Origin: Pseudomonas sp. ok272
Lineage (GTDB): Bacteria > Pseudomonadota > Gammaproteobacteria > Pseudomonadales > Pseudomonadaceae
Reading direction: 5' to 3'
NCBI RefSeq assembly: GCF_900109995.1
Contig: NZ_FOCB01000006.1
Coordinates: 186,001 to 250,000, forward strand
DNA: 64,000 bases
Part shown: piece after piece, positions 56,609 to 64,000 of the stretch
Layout of the letters: every line of letters begins with the position of its first letter
Position numbering within the stretch: the stretch's first letter is position 1
Program-made: the position numbers and the translations under genes
The notes under the pieces: model-generated
Databases searched by the model: none
What the model saw: the letters and a program-made list of their open reading frames with translations, nothing else
Told to the model about the DNA's origin: nothing

Positions 56609-57166
56609 ATGTTCCGTCGCCTTGCCTTAGTGGCTTGCGCTGTGTTGCTCAGCGCTTGCCAGTCCAACCAGGTCAATCACGATTACGACGCCAGCCGCGA
56701 CTTCGCGGCCTACCGCAGTTGGACCTGGAAAGAGCCCGCCCTGCAATACCGCCCCGATGACCCGCGGATCAAGAGCGACTTGACCGAACAGCGCATCCGC
56801 CAGGCGGTGACCGAACAGCTCGATCAGCGTGGTCTGCGGCCTGCCGCTGCCGGTACCCAGGGCGATGTGATGGTGCAGACCTACCTGATCATCGAGGATC
56901 GCCAGCAGCAAGTGACCACCCACTACGGCGGTGCCTGGGGTAATCCATGGAACGGCTACTGGGGCGGGCCGATGTACAACGAGACCCGCAACATCACCTA
57001 CAAGGTCGGCACGATCCAGATCGACCTGCTCGACGGCAAGGACGGCAGGCTGGTGTGGCGCGGCAGCGACGAGCAAATCCTCAGTGGCAGCCCCGACCCG
57101 ACGGACCGCACCAACGCCATCCGCCAGACGGTCACCCAGATCCTGAGCAACTATCCACCCAGGTAG
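56609..57166 (+). CDS. DUF4136 lipoprotein, second copy
   Basis: 185 aa; CGGAG precedes the ATG. Lipobox VLLSACQ. Core motifs [39 protein letters not shown] and LDGKDGRLVWRGS. It shares architecture and C-terminus (I/E-x-x-L-x-x-YPP) with the gene 39 bases upstream, pointing to tandem duplication. Function of DUF4136 lipoproteins is unknown. Confidence 0.88.
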   Translation: MFRRLALVACAVLLSACQSNQVNHDYDASRDFAAYRSWTWKEPALQYRPDDPRIKSDLTEQRIRQAVTEQLDQRGLRPAAAGTQGDVMVQTYLIIEDRQQQVTTHYGGAWGNPWNGYWGGPMYNETRNITYKVGTIQIDLLDGKDGRLVWRGSDEQILSGSPDPTDRTNAIRQTVTQILSNYPPR

Positions 57167-57173
57167 GACCCGT

Positions 57174-57261
57174 GTGGGAGCGAGCCTGCTCGCGAAGACG
57201 CCGGCCCCTTCGAAATGTGTAGTGGCTGGCACACCGCATTCGCGAGCAGGCTCGCTCCCGC
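57174..57261. repeat. REP doublet after the DUF4136 genes
   Basis: Inverted pair GTGGGAGCGAGCCTGCTCGCGAA and TTCGCGAGCAGGCTCGCTCCCGC (one substitution near the end). Confidence 0.9.
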
Positions 57262-57377
57262 AGGTTCAGTGCTCAACTCATCCACAGGTTCAATGGTCAG
57301 CGAGTTGATCGTGGCCACGCAGCGTTCAGCCGCTCTACTACACTTCGAGCACTACTGGAGGTGGCAAGGAGTGCTCG

Positions 57378-59318
57378 ATGTCTCCCCGTGTTTCGTTTCA
57401 CGGCCCGGCGCGCCAGCGTGGGGTCATTGGCTTGATGGCGGCGGCGACCTTTGGCGTGGCGTTGTTGTTCGCCCTGCTGGTGATGGACAGCGGCCGGCTC
57501 TACCTGGAGCAACGCAAGCTGCAGCGGGTGGCGGACAACGCCGCGCTGGAGGCGGTCAGCCGTAGCGGTACTTGCCTGCCGGGCCTGACAGCCGCCGCCT
57601 ATGCCAAGCAAAGCGCGGTGCGCAACGCGTTCATCGTCGGCCCCAGCAGCACCCTGACCATCAGTTGTGGTTCATTACTCACCAACGCGGGCAGCGGCCT
57701 GCGGACCTTCGCGGTCGACGCCACCCAGGCGGCCGCGGTGAAGGTGGTGGCCACCAACACGGTTGCCACCACGGCGGTGCTGGCGCTGCAAGCGCTGTTC
57801 GCGGGCACCACGGTGAGCGCCAACACCCAGCTCACGGCCACTGCGGTGGCCGCGCAGCCCAAGCCAACCCTGGCGCAATTGAGCATTCGCAGCACCCTGC
57901 TCAGCGTCGACACGACCCGCTCGGACCTGCTCAACCCATTGTTCTCCAACCTGCTGGGCGGCAACGTCAGCCTGACGGCCGTGGGGTGGAACGGCCTGGC
58001 CAATACCAACGTCAACCTGCTCCAGTTCATGAACCAACTGGCGTTGAAACTGGGGGTCGCCGCCGGGGACTACACCACACTGCTGCAGACCCAGGGCACG
58101 GTTACCCAGTTCCTGCAGGCCGCGGCAACGGTCGCGGCGGCGGGGGGCGCGACGGCCGATGTGGCGACCGCGCTGGGCAGCCTGCAGGTCGGTGCGATCA
58201 ACGCCCCGGGGATCAAGCTGGGGGACATCCTGCAACTGCAAACGGGCACCACGGCGGCCGGCCTCGATGCCTCGGTGCAGTTGTTCCAACTGGTCCAGGC
58301 CTTTGTGCAACTGGCCAATAAGAACTCGGCGGCCACGGTCGCCTTGCCGGTCAACCTGCTGGGGCTGGCGGGCGTCAACACCCGCATCAAAGTGATCGAG
58401 CCTCCACAGTTCTCGGCGGTGGGCAACCCCGCGCTGGCTGCCGCCGCGCCTCAGGGCGTCAATCAGATCTACGTCAAAACGGCGCAGGTGCGGGTGTTGA
58501 TCTCGGTGAGTTCGTCACTGATCGATGGCGTATTGGCCACGGCCAACACCTTGTTGAGCGTGGTGCTGGGCCTGATAAACACCTTGCTCAGCGGGTGCTT
58601 GTTAGGCTCCAGTTGCACGCAGACCGATCTGCAGATATTGCCCAGCCTCAGTCTGGATGTCGGGATCGAGGCGGGCGTGGGCAGCAGTTATGTCACCAAC
58701 TACTCCTGCAGCAACAGCCCGACCAGTACCAGCCTCACCGCCACCACGGAGATTTCGGCATTGCAGGTCAAGATCGGCCGCATCAACCCGGCGCTCTGGT
58801 TTTCTTCCAATGCCGGTGCGGCGCTGAGCCCGATCACCTTGGTCGATGTCGGTACGCTGGCCTGCGAGGGCCCGCTCGGTCCCAGGAACTGCGCCGCGCG
58901 CGTGCCCTTTGGCGGCGGCGGTTCGCAGATCATGATCAACAGCCCGGTCCTGGGCACCAGCGATCCTAATTACACCTACAACAATCCCAAGCCGATCAAT
59001 GTCGACCCCGCGCCGCTGCACGTCGTGACGGTAACGGATGCAGTGGGCAGCTTGAGCGGGACGCTGGGTGGGATTAAGTTGATTTCCCATGATCCCACCC
59101 TCAGTGGCAGCTTGATTGGCGCGTTGCTCGCGACCTTGACCTCGACCTTGACCACGATTCTGTCGTCGTTGATGAGTGTGATCAGCGGTGTGTTGTCGCC
59201 CTTGGTCGATCCGATCGTCAACACCTTGTTGTTCAACCTGGGGATTAACGTCAACGAGGTCGACGTGGGCTTCAATCTGACCTGCGGCCAGACCGGCAAG
59301 GCTTACCTGGTGATCTAG
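57378..59318 (+). CDS. tadG: Tad pilus assembly protein TadG
   Basis: 646 aa. N-terminal TadG-like helix with the characteristic start RQRGVIGLMAAATFGVALLFALLVMDSGRLYLEQRKLQRVADNAALEA given here in parts: RQRGVIGLMAAATFG, LLFALLVMDSGRLYLEQRKL, RVADNAALEAVSRSG. A large secreted Ala/Thr/Leu-rich region follows, with CLLGSSCTQ and a Cys near the end (NLTCGQTG). TadG is an envelope component of the Flp/Tad secretion-pilus machine. The ATG at 57378 has AAGGAG nearby. Neighbours pprA, tadF and fppA confirm the locus. Confidence 0.87.
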   Translation: MSPRVSFHGPARQRGVIGLMAAATFGVALLFALLVMDSGRLYLEQRKLQRVADNAALEAVSRSGTCLPGLTAAAYAKQSAVRNAFIVGPSSTLTISCGSLLTNAGSGLRTFAVDATQAAAVKVVATNTVATTAVLALQALFAGTTVSANTQLTATAVAAQPKPTLAQLSIRSTLLSVDTTRSDLLNPLFSNLLGGNVSLTAVGWNGLANTNVNLLQFMNQLALKLGVAAGDYTTLLQTQGTVTQFLQAAATVAAAGGATADVATALGSLQVGAINAPGIKLGDILQLQTGTTAAGLDASVQLFQLVQAFVQLANKNSAATVALPVNLLGLAGVNTRIKVIEPPQFSAVGNPALAAAAPQGVNQIYVKTAQVRVLISVSSSLIDGVLATANTLLSVVLGLINTLLSGCLLGSSCTQTDLQILPSLSLDVGIEAGVGSSYVTNYSCSNSPTSTSLTATTEISALQVKIGRINPALWFSSNAGAALSPITLVDVGTLACEGPLGPRNCAARVPFGGGGSQIMINSPVLGTSDPNYTYNNPKPINVDPAPLHVVTVTDAVGSLSGTLGGIKLISHDPTLSGSLIGALLATLTSTLTTILSSLMSVISGVLSPLVDPIVNTLLFNLGINVNEVDVGFNLTCGQTGKAYLVI

Positions 59319-59334
59319 GTCGATCCTTTGTGGG

Positions 59335-59446
59335 CGGGCTTGTCGGATCGCCGCACCGTCGCGAAGGCGGCCTGACAGCCGGCCAATCTCTTGCGGATGT
59401 ACCCCAATCTAGACTGTGGGAGCGAGCCCGCTCGCGAAGACGGCCT
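59335..59446. repeat. Second copy of the dispersed repeat module
   Basis: Same CGGGCTTGTCGGATCGCCGC block as at 53898, followed by CCAATCTCTTGCGGATGTACC and a common-type REP. Placed between the convergent ends of tadG and pprA. Confidence 0.8.
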
Positions 59447-59493
59447 ACCCGCCGACCTGATTGTTCAGGTGTCCCCAGGGGCTCTGTGGGGGA

Positions 59494-62259
59494 TCACGGT
59501 TGCAGTGTCGAGTCGCCCGGTACGATCGGCAATTCGATGCAAAAGCGTGCGCCCTCCACGGCGTTGCGCACGCTCAAGGTGCCGCCCATGTTCTGGACGA
59601 TGCCGTAGCTCACCGACAGCCCCAGTCCGGTGCCGACACCCACCGCTTTGGTGGTGAAGAACGGTTCGAAGATGCGTTCCAGCAACCGCGGGTCGATGCC
59701 GCCGCCGTTGTCTTCGACCCACAGCCGCACCCAGTGCTCGTCGCGTTCGGCGTGCACCGAGATCCATGGGCTGAAGGCGGTGTCTGCCTTGCGCTGGCTG
59801 AGCAAGGCATCGCGGGCGTTGACCAGCAGGTTGATCAACACCTGTTCCAACTGATCGACATGGCCACGCACGCTGACCGCAAAGCCGATCTCGCTGATGC
59901 GCAACTCAACGCCCTTGCCGCGCATGCCTTCGGCCAGCAATGACAGGGTGCCTTCCACCGCGAGTGCCGGGTTGAAGGGCTGCTGCTCGGTTTCCGAGCG
60001 TCGGCCGAACACGCGCATGTGGTCCACCACCCGGGCCGCCCGTTGCACCTGGGCGTCGATGCGATTGAGTTTGTCTTGCAGGTAGTCGATCGGCACCTCG
60101 CCGTTGCTCAGGCGCTTGAGCACGTTGACGATGGCCATGCGCATCACGTTCAGCGGCTGGTTGATTTCGTGGGCCAGGCCGGTGGCCATTTCGCCGAGGG
60201 TGGCCATTTTGGCGCTCTGGGTGAGTTGCTGCTGCGAGCGCCGGACTTCAGTGTTGTCGCGGCCCACCGCCTGGATCTCCAGCAGGTGCCCGTGCTCATC
60301 GAACACACCGCGATCGGACCACACCCACCAGGCGTGTTCGCGCCCGGGCAGTTGCAGGCAGATCTCGGCGGTGCTGACCGGGAGCTCCGGGGTCAGTTGG
60401 GCGATACGCTGGGCAAAGGCCGCGCGCTGTTCGCTGGACATCCAACTGCCCAGGTCGACGCCGGGCAGTTGTTGCGCGGTGCACTCCAAGTAGGTCGCCA
60501 GCGGACGGTTGCCGAAGGTCAGCGTCAGGTCGGGGCGATAGCGGCAGATCATCGCGGGCGAGTCTTCCACCAGGATCCGGTAGCGCTCTTCACTGCGCTT
60601 GATCTGTTCGGCGGCCAGGGTCGCTTCGGTGACGTCCAGCCACAGCCCGACCGCCTCGACGGGTACGCCGAGATCGTTGCGCAGCAAGCGGGCTTCGTCG
60701 AGTAGCCAGTGGTAATCACCTTGCCGGTCGCGCAGGCGATAGCGCGCGCTGGCGTTGCCCTCGCGCAGCAGTTGGCGGGTGCGCGCGAAGTACAGCTCGC
60801 GGTCCTCGGGGTGGACCTGTTCGAGCAGGGTGTGGTCGGTCAGGTCCTCCCGTTGCCAGCCCAGCAGCGGCAGCAGGCTGTCGCTGAAGAAACACGGGTG
60901 CAGCGCGCCTTCGGCATAGCGCTGCACATAGATGACCGCCGGCGAGCTGGCGATCACGTTGTCCAGGCGGGCGTGGGCGGCAGCGGCGTGTTGCTCCTGA
61001 TGCTTGATGTCGCTGATGTCGAGCATGAAGCCCACTCGCCGTCGCTGTTCGCCGGTGCCCAGGACCTGGCCTTGCAGGCGATACCAGCTCGGCGCCTGGG
61101 TCGGGTCGCGGTGGTGCACGCGCACGCACATCAACAAGGGCTTGTCGTCGCGTTGCAGTGCGTGCAAGCGGCTTTGCAACTCGGCGCGGTCGGCGGGGTG
61201 GATCAACGCCAGCCACTCGGCCAGGGTCAGCCGCGAGTGCTCCAGGTTCAGGGTCTGGGCCAGCGGCGGGGCCAGTTGCACATCGGAGGCTGGGCCGAGC
61301 AATTCCCACCAGCCGGTGCCGAGCAACGCTTGCAAGGCTTCCAGGCGCTCCAGTTGCTGGTGCTGCTGGTGTTCACGCAGGCGCGCCAGCAGCGGCCCGG
61401 CCAATGCCGCGACAAGCCGCAGCCAGTCCTGCTCGCCCAGTGGCGCGGGCTGTTGCGGTGTCGGGTAAAAGCCGCAGAGCAGCCAGGCGCCGACGCCGCG
61501 GTCGTCACGATAGGGCACCAGGAAACCCTCGGCATTGCCAAAGGCATCCTTCAAGCGCGGGTGCAGGCCGACGCCGTGGGCCCCGCTGAGCAGTTGTGGG
61601 CCGTTGCTGCTCAAGCTGTCGAGGCTGGTGCCCAGTGACTGGCCGGTGTGCCAGAGCTGCGGTGCATCGTGGGCGTTGTACTGGCTGTAGATCAGCCAGC
61701 CCTCATCCTGTTCATCGAGCAAGGCGACGGCGACGCAGGGGATATGAAACTGCTGGGCCAGGTCCTGCAGTTGTTCGCGCGTCACCTCGGGCAGGCGCGC
61801 CAGGCTGCACAGGCGCAGGCGTTCGCTGAGGTGCCCGGCGAGCGTCTGGCAGGCTTCCCGGCTCAGCGCCTGTTGGCGCTCTTGCAGCAGGTCACTGATG
61901 TCGAGCAGTTGCAGCAGCCAACCTTGCGGATGCGCCTGGGCCCAGCCGCGCAGGTGCAAGGTCTGGTTGCCCAGGCCGGGGAAGTCCAGGTCCAGGCTCT
62001 GCCCGTGCCAGTGCGCCGGGGGACCTTCGACCGCCAGCCGGCTATGGGGCCGCAGGTAGTCGATCAGGTGCCTGGCGTCGCCGGCGGGCAGGTGCCGGGC
62101 CAGCAGGTGGCGCAGTGGCCCGCTCATTTGCAGGACTCGGCCCTCGGGGTCCAGCAGCAACTGCAGCCCCAGGTGCTGCGTGTCCAGGCTCGAAGGCGCG
62201 GTGATCTCCAGCATGGGCGGACGTTTGAGCAGTCGGCCGAAGAGCTTTTCCCCGGACAT
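59494..62259 (-). CDS. pprA: Sensor histidine kinase PprA
   Basis: 921 aa, no transmembrane helices seen. GAF/PAS-like sensor modules fill the first ~650 residues (for example HPEDRELYFARTRQLLREGNAS; VEDSPAMICRYRPDLT). The kinase core has phospho-His in GLAHEINQPLNVMRMA, N box INLLVNARDALL, G1 VEDNGGGID and G2 GTGLGLSVSYGI. Start ATG at 62259 shares a base with the tadF stop (TGATG); the frame upstream is a shadow of tadF. It should phosphorylate PprB and control Tad pili and matrix factors. Confidence 0.9.
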   Translation of the reverse strand: MSGEKLFGRLLKRPPMLEITAPSSLDTQHLGLQLLLDPEGRVLQMSGPLRHLLARHLPAGDARHLIDYLRPHSRLAVEGPPAHWHGQSLDLDFPGLGNQTLHLRGWAQAHPQGWLLQLLDISDLLQERQQALSREACQTLAGHLSERLRLCSLARLPEVTREQLQDLAQQFHIPCVAVALLDEQDEGWLIYSQYNAHDAPQLWHTGQSLGTSLDSLSSNGPQLLSGAHGVGLHPRLKDAFGNAEGFLVPYRDDRGVGAWLLCGFYPTPQQPAPLGEQDWLRLVAALAGPLLARLREHQQHQQLERLEALQALLGTGWWELLGPASDVQLAPPLAQTLNLEHSRLTLAEWLALIHPADRAELQSRLHALQRDDKPLLMCVRVHHRDPTQAPSWYRLQGQVLGTGEQRRRVGFMLDISDIKHQEQHAAAAHARLDNVIASSPAVIYVQRYAEGALHPCFFSDSLLPLLGWQREDLTDHTLLEQVHPEDRELYFARTRQLLREGNASARYRLRDRQGDYHWLLDEARLLRNDLGVPVEAVGLWLDVTEATLAAEQIKRSEERYRILVEDSPAMICRYRPDLTLTFGNRPLATYLECTAQQLPGVDLGSWMSSEQRAAFAQRIAQLTPELPVSTAEICLQLPGREHAWWVWSDRGVFDEHGHLLEIQAVGRDNTEVRRSQQQLTQSAKMATLGEMATGLAHEINQPLNVMRMAIVNVLKRLSNGEVPIDYLQDKLNRIDAQVQRAARVVDHMRVFGRRSETEQQPFNPALAVEGTLSLLAEGMRGKGVELRISEIGFAVSVRGHVDQLEQVLINLLVNARDALLSQRKADTAFSPWISVHAERDEHWVRLWVEDNGGGIDPRLLERIFEPFFTTKAVGVGTGLGLSVSYGIVQNMGGTLSVRNAVEGARFCIELPIVPGDSTLQP

Positions 62260-62705
62260 CAAAACTGAATGCTCGATTGCGCGGAGAGGGTGGCTGGCAG
62301 GCTGGGCACCGTGCCCACGCCCGGCAGCACCAGGAACGGGATGACCTGGGCCAGCTTGCTGCTGGGGTAGTTGACGCTGGCGGTCAGCACGCCGCCGGTG
62401 TAGGCGGCGCTGGCGTTGCCGCCGGCGCCGTAGGTGATGTTGAAGGCGGCGGGCACCCACGACAGTTGCTGCTGCAACACGGTATTGGCCAGGTTCACTA
62501 CCGCGGTTGAATAGCTGGGGGTGGTGGGGTCCAGCGCGACGCTGCGACGTACCGCCTCGGACGTCGCCTCATTGAACGACTGCATCAACAGCAGCGGCAC
62601 GCTGTAGCTGACGATCCCATAGAACACGGCGAAGAAGATGACGAACACCAGGGCGAATTCGATCGCAACGGCGCCTTTTTGCTTTTTGGGGAGGTCTGTT
62701 TTCAT
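62259..62705 (-). CDS. tadF: TadE/TadF-type pseudopilin
   Basis: 148 aa. A short basic leader and class III signal, KKQKG|AVAIEFALVFVIFFAVFYG, with Glu at +5 after the predicted Gly cleavage site. The TadE-like domain follows, with ATSEAVRRSVAL. It is a minor pseudopilin of the Tad machine and a likely substrate of the adjacent FppA peptidase. Translationally coupled to pprA. Confidence 0.88.
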   Translation of the reverse strand: MKTDLPKKQKGAVAIEFALVFVIFFAVFYGIVSYSVPLLLMQSFNEATSEAVRRSVALDPTTPSYSTAVVNLANTVLQQQLSWVPAAFNITYGAGGNASAAYTGGVLTASVNYPSSKLAQVIPFLVLPGVGTVPSLPATLSAQSSIQF

Positions 62706-62780
62706 GAGTGCGTCTACCCTGACTACTACGACGTGCTCTCAGCATAGAATCATTCAGCCAAATCGGACGGTTTTTACCGG

Positions 62781-63251
62781 ATGCACAGTTTTGTCCTACT
62801 GATCTGGCTGGCGCTTTGCGCAGCGCAGGATGTCCAGCAACGGCATATCGCCAATCTCCTGACGATGGGCGCGGGGTTGTTGGCGTTGGTGTACCTGCTC
62901 ACCACCGGCACCACCTGGCTGGGCGAACCGGCCGAGCAGGGCGGTTGGGCGCTGGGTTTGGCCCTGCTCTTTACCTTGCCCGGTTATGCCACCGGCAGGA
63001 TGGGCGCCGCCGACGTGAAGCTGATGGCGACGATCGGTCTGGCGACCGATCCACTGCACTTATTGGGAAGCTTTATCGGTGCCGGGGTGCTCGGTGCCCT
63101 GTGGTGTTTACTCGCACCGATGGCCTGGCCGCATATGGCTCAAGGACTTAGAAAACGCATTCCATTCCTCGCCCCCGAGCTGTCAAAAAAACCACCCTTC
63201 GCCCCGTTTGTATTCGTCGGGCTGGTGCTCACACTGGTTTGGATCCACTAG
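62781..63251 (+). CDS. fppA: Flp-type prepilin peptidase FppA
   Basis: 156 aa inner-membrane aspartyl peptidase (A24, CpaA/TadV type). Catalytic Asp17 is in CAAQDVQQRHIAN and Asp78 in TGRMGAADVKLMATIGL, the GxGD site with Ala in place of the second Gly. Four to five hydrophobic segments. It processes Flp, TadE and TadF prepilins. The ATG lacks a strong ribosome site; TAGAAT at 62745-62750 could be a -10. Confidence 0.88.
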   Translation: MHSFVLLIWLALCAAQDVQQRHIANLLTMGAGLLALVYLLTTGTTWLGEPAEQGGWALGLALLFTLPGYATGRMGAADVKLMATIGLATDPLHLLGSFIGAGVLGALWCLLAPMAWPHMAQGLRKRIPFLAPELSKKPPFAPFVFVGLVLTLVWIH

Positions 63252-63285
63252 TCGCGCAGCGCCGCTATCGCTATGTACATAGTCA

Positions 63286-63342
63286 GAAAGTACGTCTACT
63301 TTCAGCTGTAAGTATTTGTACAGTAATCGGCTGTCTGTACAG
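63286..63342. promoter_or_regulatory. AT-rich regulatory segment upstream of pprB
   Basis: A perfect hairpin GAAAGTA-CGTC-TACTTTC (63286-63303) is followed by two direct copies of TGTACAG at 63317-63323 and 63336-63342, 19 bases apart. They lie 37-93 bases before the pprB start and may bind a regulator, perhaps PprB itself. No binding site was recognised by name. Confidence 0.45.
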
Positions 63343-63378
63343 GAGTTGTCCGTTCTTGGCCTAAGCATGGAGTGGCGC

Positions 63379-64000
63379 GTGAATAAGCTTACGTCCGCAG
63401 TAAAAGTGTTGGTGGTGGATGACCAACCGATGATTGTCGAGGAGCTGTGCGAGTTCCTGGAAAGCAGTGGCTACTGCTGCGTTCCCTGCGAGTCGAGTCG
63501 GCAGGCCATTGAGCGTTTCAGCGAGGACAAGGACATCGGCCTGGTGCTGTGCGACCTGCACATGCCGGACATGGATGGCATCGAGCTGGTACAAGCGTTG
63601 CAACGCCTGGCGGGCAAAGGCCGGGCGTTCGAGGCGATCATGCTCACCGGGCAAGCCGACAAGCAGGATGTGATCAAGGCCTTGCGTGCCGGGATTGCCG
63701 ACTACTACCAGAAACCGATCGACCTGGATGAATTGCTCGAAGGGCTACAGCGCCAGGAAGTGGCCTTGCAGGAGCGCCAGAAGAACCTGCAACTGGGGCA
63801 CTTGAACCAGAAGTTGCAGTACCTCTCCGAATCCATCAACGACCTGTACCTGGACCTCGACAAGGTGCGCCGGGCACCGGTGCTGGACGCTTCCCGGCAG
63901 GTGTCGGGCGAAGACGATGCCGAGCAGGTGCCGATCCCGGCCATTTTCAATCAGCTCTCGCCACGTCAACTGGACGTGGCCCGGTTGGTCGGCAAGGGAC
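63379..64000 (+). CDS. pprB: Response regulator PprB (3' end outside window)
   Basis: The first 207 residues are visible. GTG at 63379 has GGAG six bases upstream and is preferred to an ATG at 63367. The receiver domain has VLVVDDQPMI, phospho-Asp59 in LCDLHMPDMDG, T in IMLTGQAD and K in YQKPIDL. A coiled linker leads to LSPRQLDVARLVGKG, the first helix of a LuxR-type HTH. PprB activates Tad, CupE and adhesin genes in P. aeruginosa. Confidence 0.9.
   Translation, partial: MNKLTSAVKVLVVDDQPMIVEELCEFLESSGYCCVPCESSRQAIERFSEDKDIGLVLCDLHMPDMDGIELVQALQRLAGKGRAFEAIMLTGQADKQDVIKALRAGIADYYQKPIDLDELLEGLQRQEVALQERQKNLQLGHLNQKLQYLSESINDLYLDLDKVRRAPVLDASRQVSGEDDAEQVPIPAIFNQLSPRQLDVARLVGKG

Overview
The window reads as chromosomal DNA of a Pseudomonas of the P. 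fluorescens group. It has high GC, dense co-oriented genes, and P. aeruginosa-like gene order (retS-purD-purH-fis-dusB; prmA-accC-accB-aroQ-ctpL-gcbA-DUF2333-NUDIX-SUI1-speA; pprA-tadF-fppA-pprB). About a dozen intergenic gaps hold REP doublets of the kind typical of this group (GTGGGAGCG...TCGCGAA arms in inverted pairs about 88 bp long). No rRNA, tRNA, CRISPR or insertion-sequence transposase was found.

Layout. 1-1530: the C-terminal part of a large leucine-rich-repeat/NEL ubiquitin-ligase-type effector. 1536-11975 (minus): one nitrogen-scavenging unit, urtABCDE (urea ABC importer) followed by ureD, ureA, two GNAT acetyltransferases, ureB and ureC. A well-matched sigma-54 promoter lies in front of urtA; ureEFG are not in the window. 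12382-18179 (minus): a small secreted protein, then a copper-handling cluster (two DUF2946 proteins, a PCu(A)C chaperone, the OprC-type TonB receptor and a PepSY membrane protein). 18293-18955: a toxin-antitoxin pair. 19012-25516: aerobic cobalamin corrin-ring genes, cobK-cobL diverging from cobGHIJ, ending in a clear terminator. 25745-28243: three unrecognised tandem genes that prove to be divergent paralogues of one another; this is the most novel-looking locus. 28349-45244 (minus): marC, retS, purD, purH, fis, dusB, a zinc-ribbon/DUF3426 protein, prmA, accC, accB, aroQ, ctpL and gcbA. 45533-49858 (plus): DUF2333, NUDIX, SUI1 and speA.

50086-52436: an orphan type VI VgrG with its DUF4123 adaptor but no effector gene behind it. 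52442-53794: a MATE exporter. 53795-54449: a gene-free stretch of dispersed repeats, including an element of about 185 bp built from perfect hairpins. 54450-57166: a small membrane protein, a MazG-like pyrophosphohydrolase, cmoM and two tandem DUF4136 lipoproteins. 57378-64000: the edge of a Tad/Flp pilus locus (tadG, pprA, tadF, fppA, pprB), where the PprAB two-component system controls surface attachment.

How the parts relate. The urea importer and urease form one catabolic route from extracellular urea to ammonia. RetS, GcbA, CtpL, PprAB and the Tad genes all bear on the planktonic/attached lifestyle switch. Compared with the retS-to-urtA spacing I recall from P. aeruginosa, the copper, toxin-antitoxin, cobalamin and three-paralogue blocks (about 12.3-28.3 kb) look like accessory modules set between two conserved anchors.
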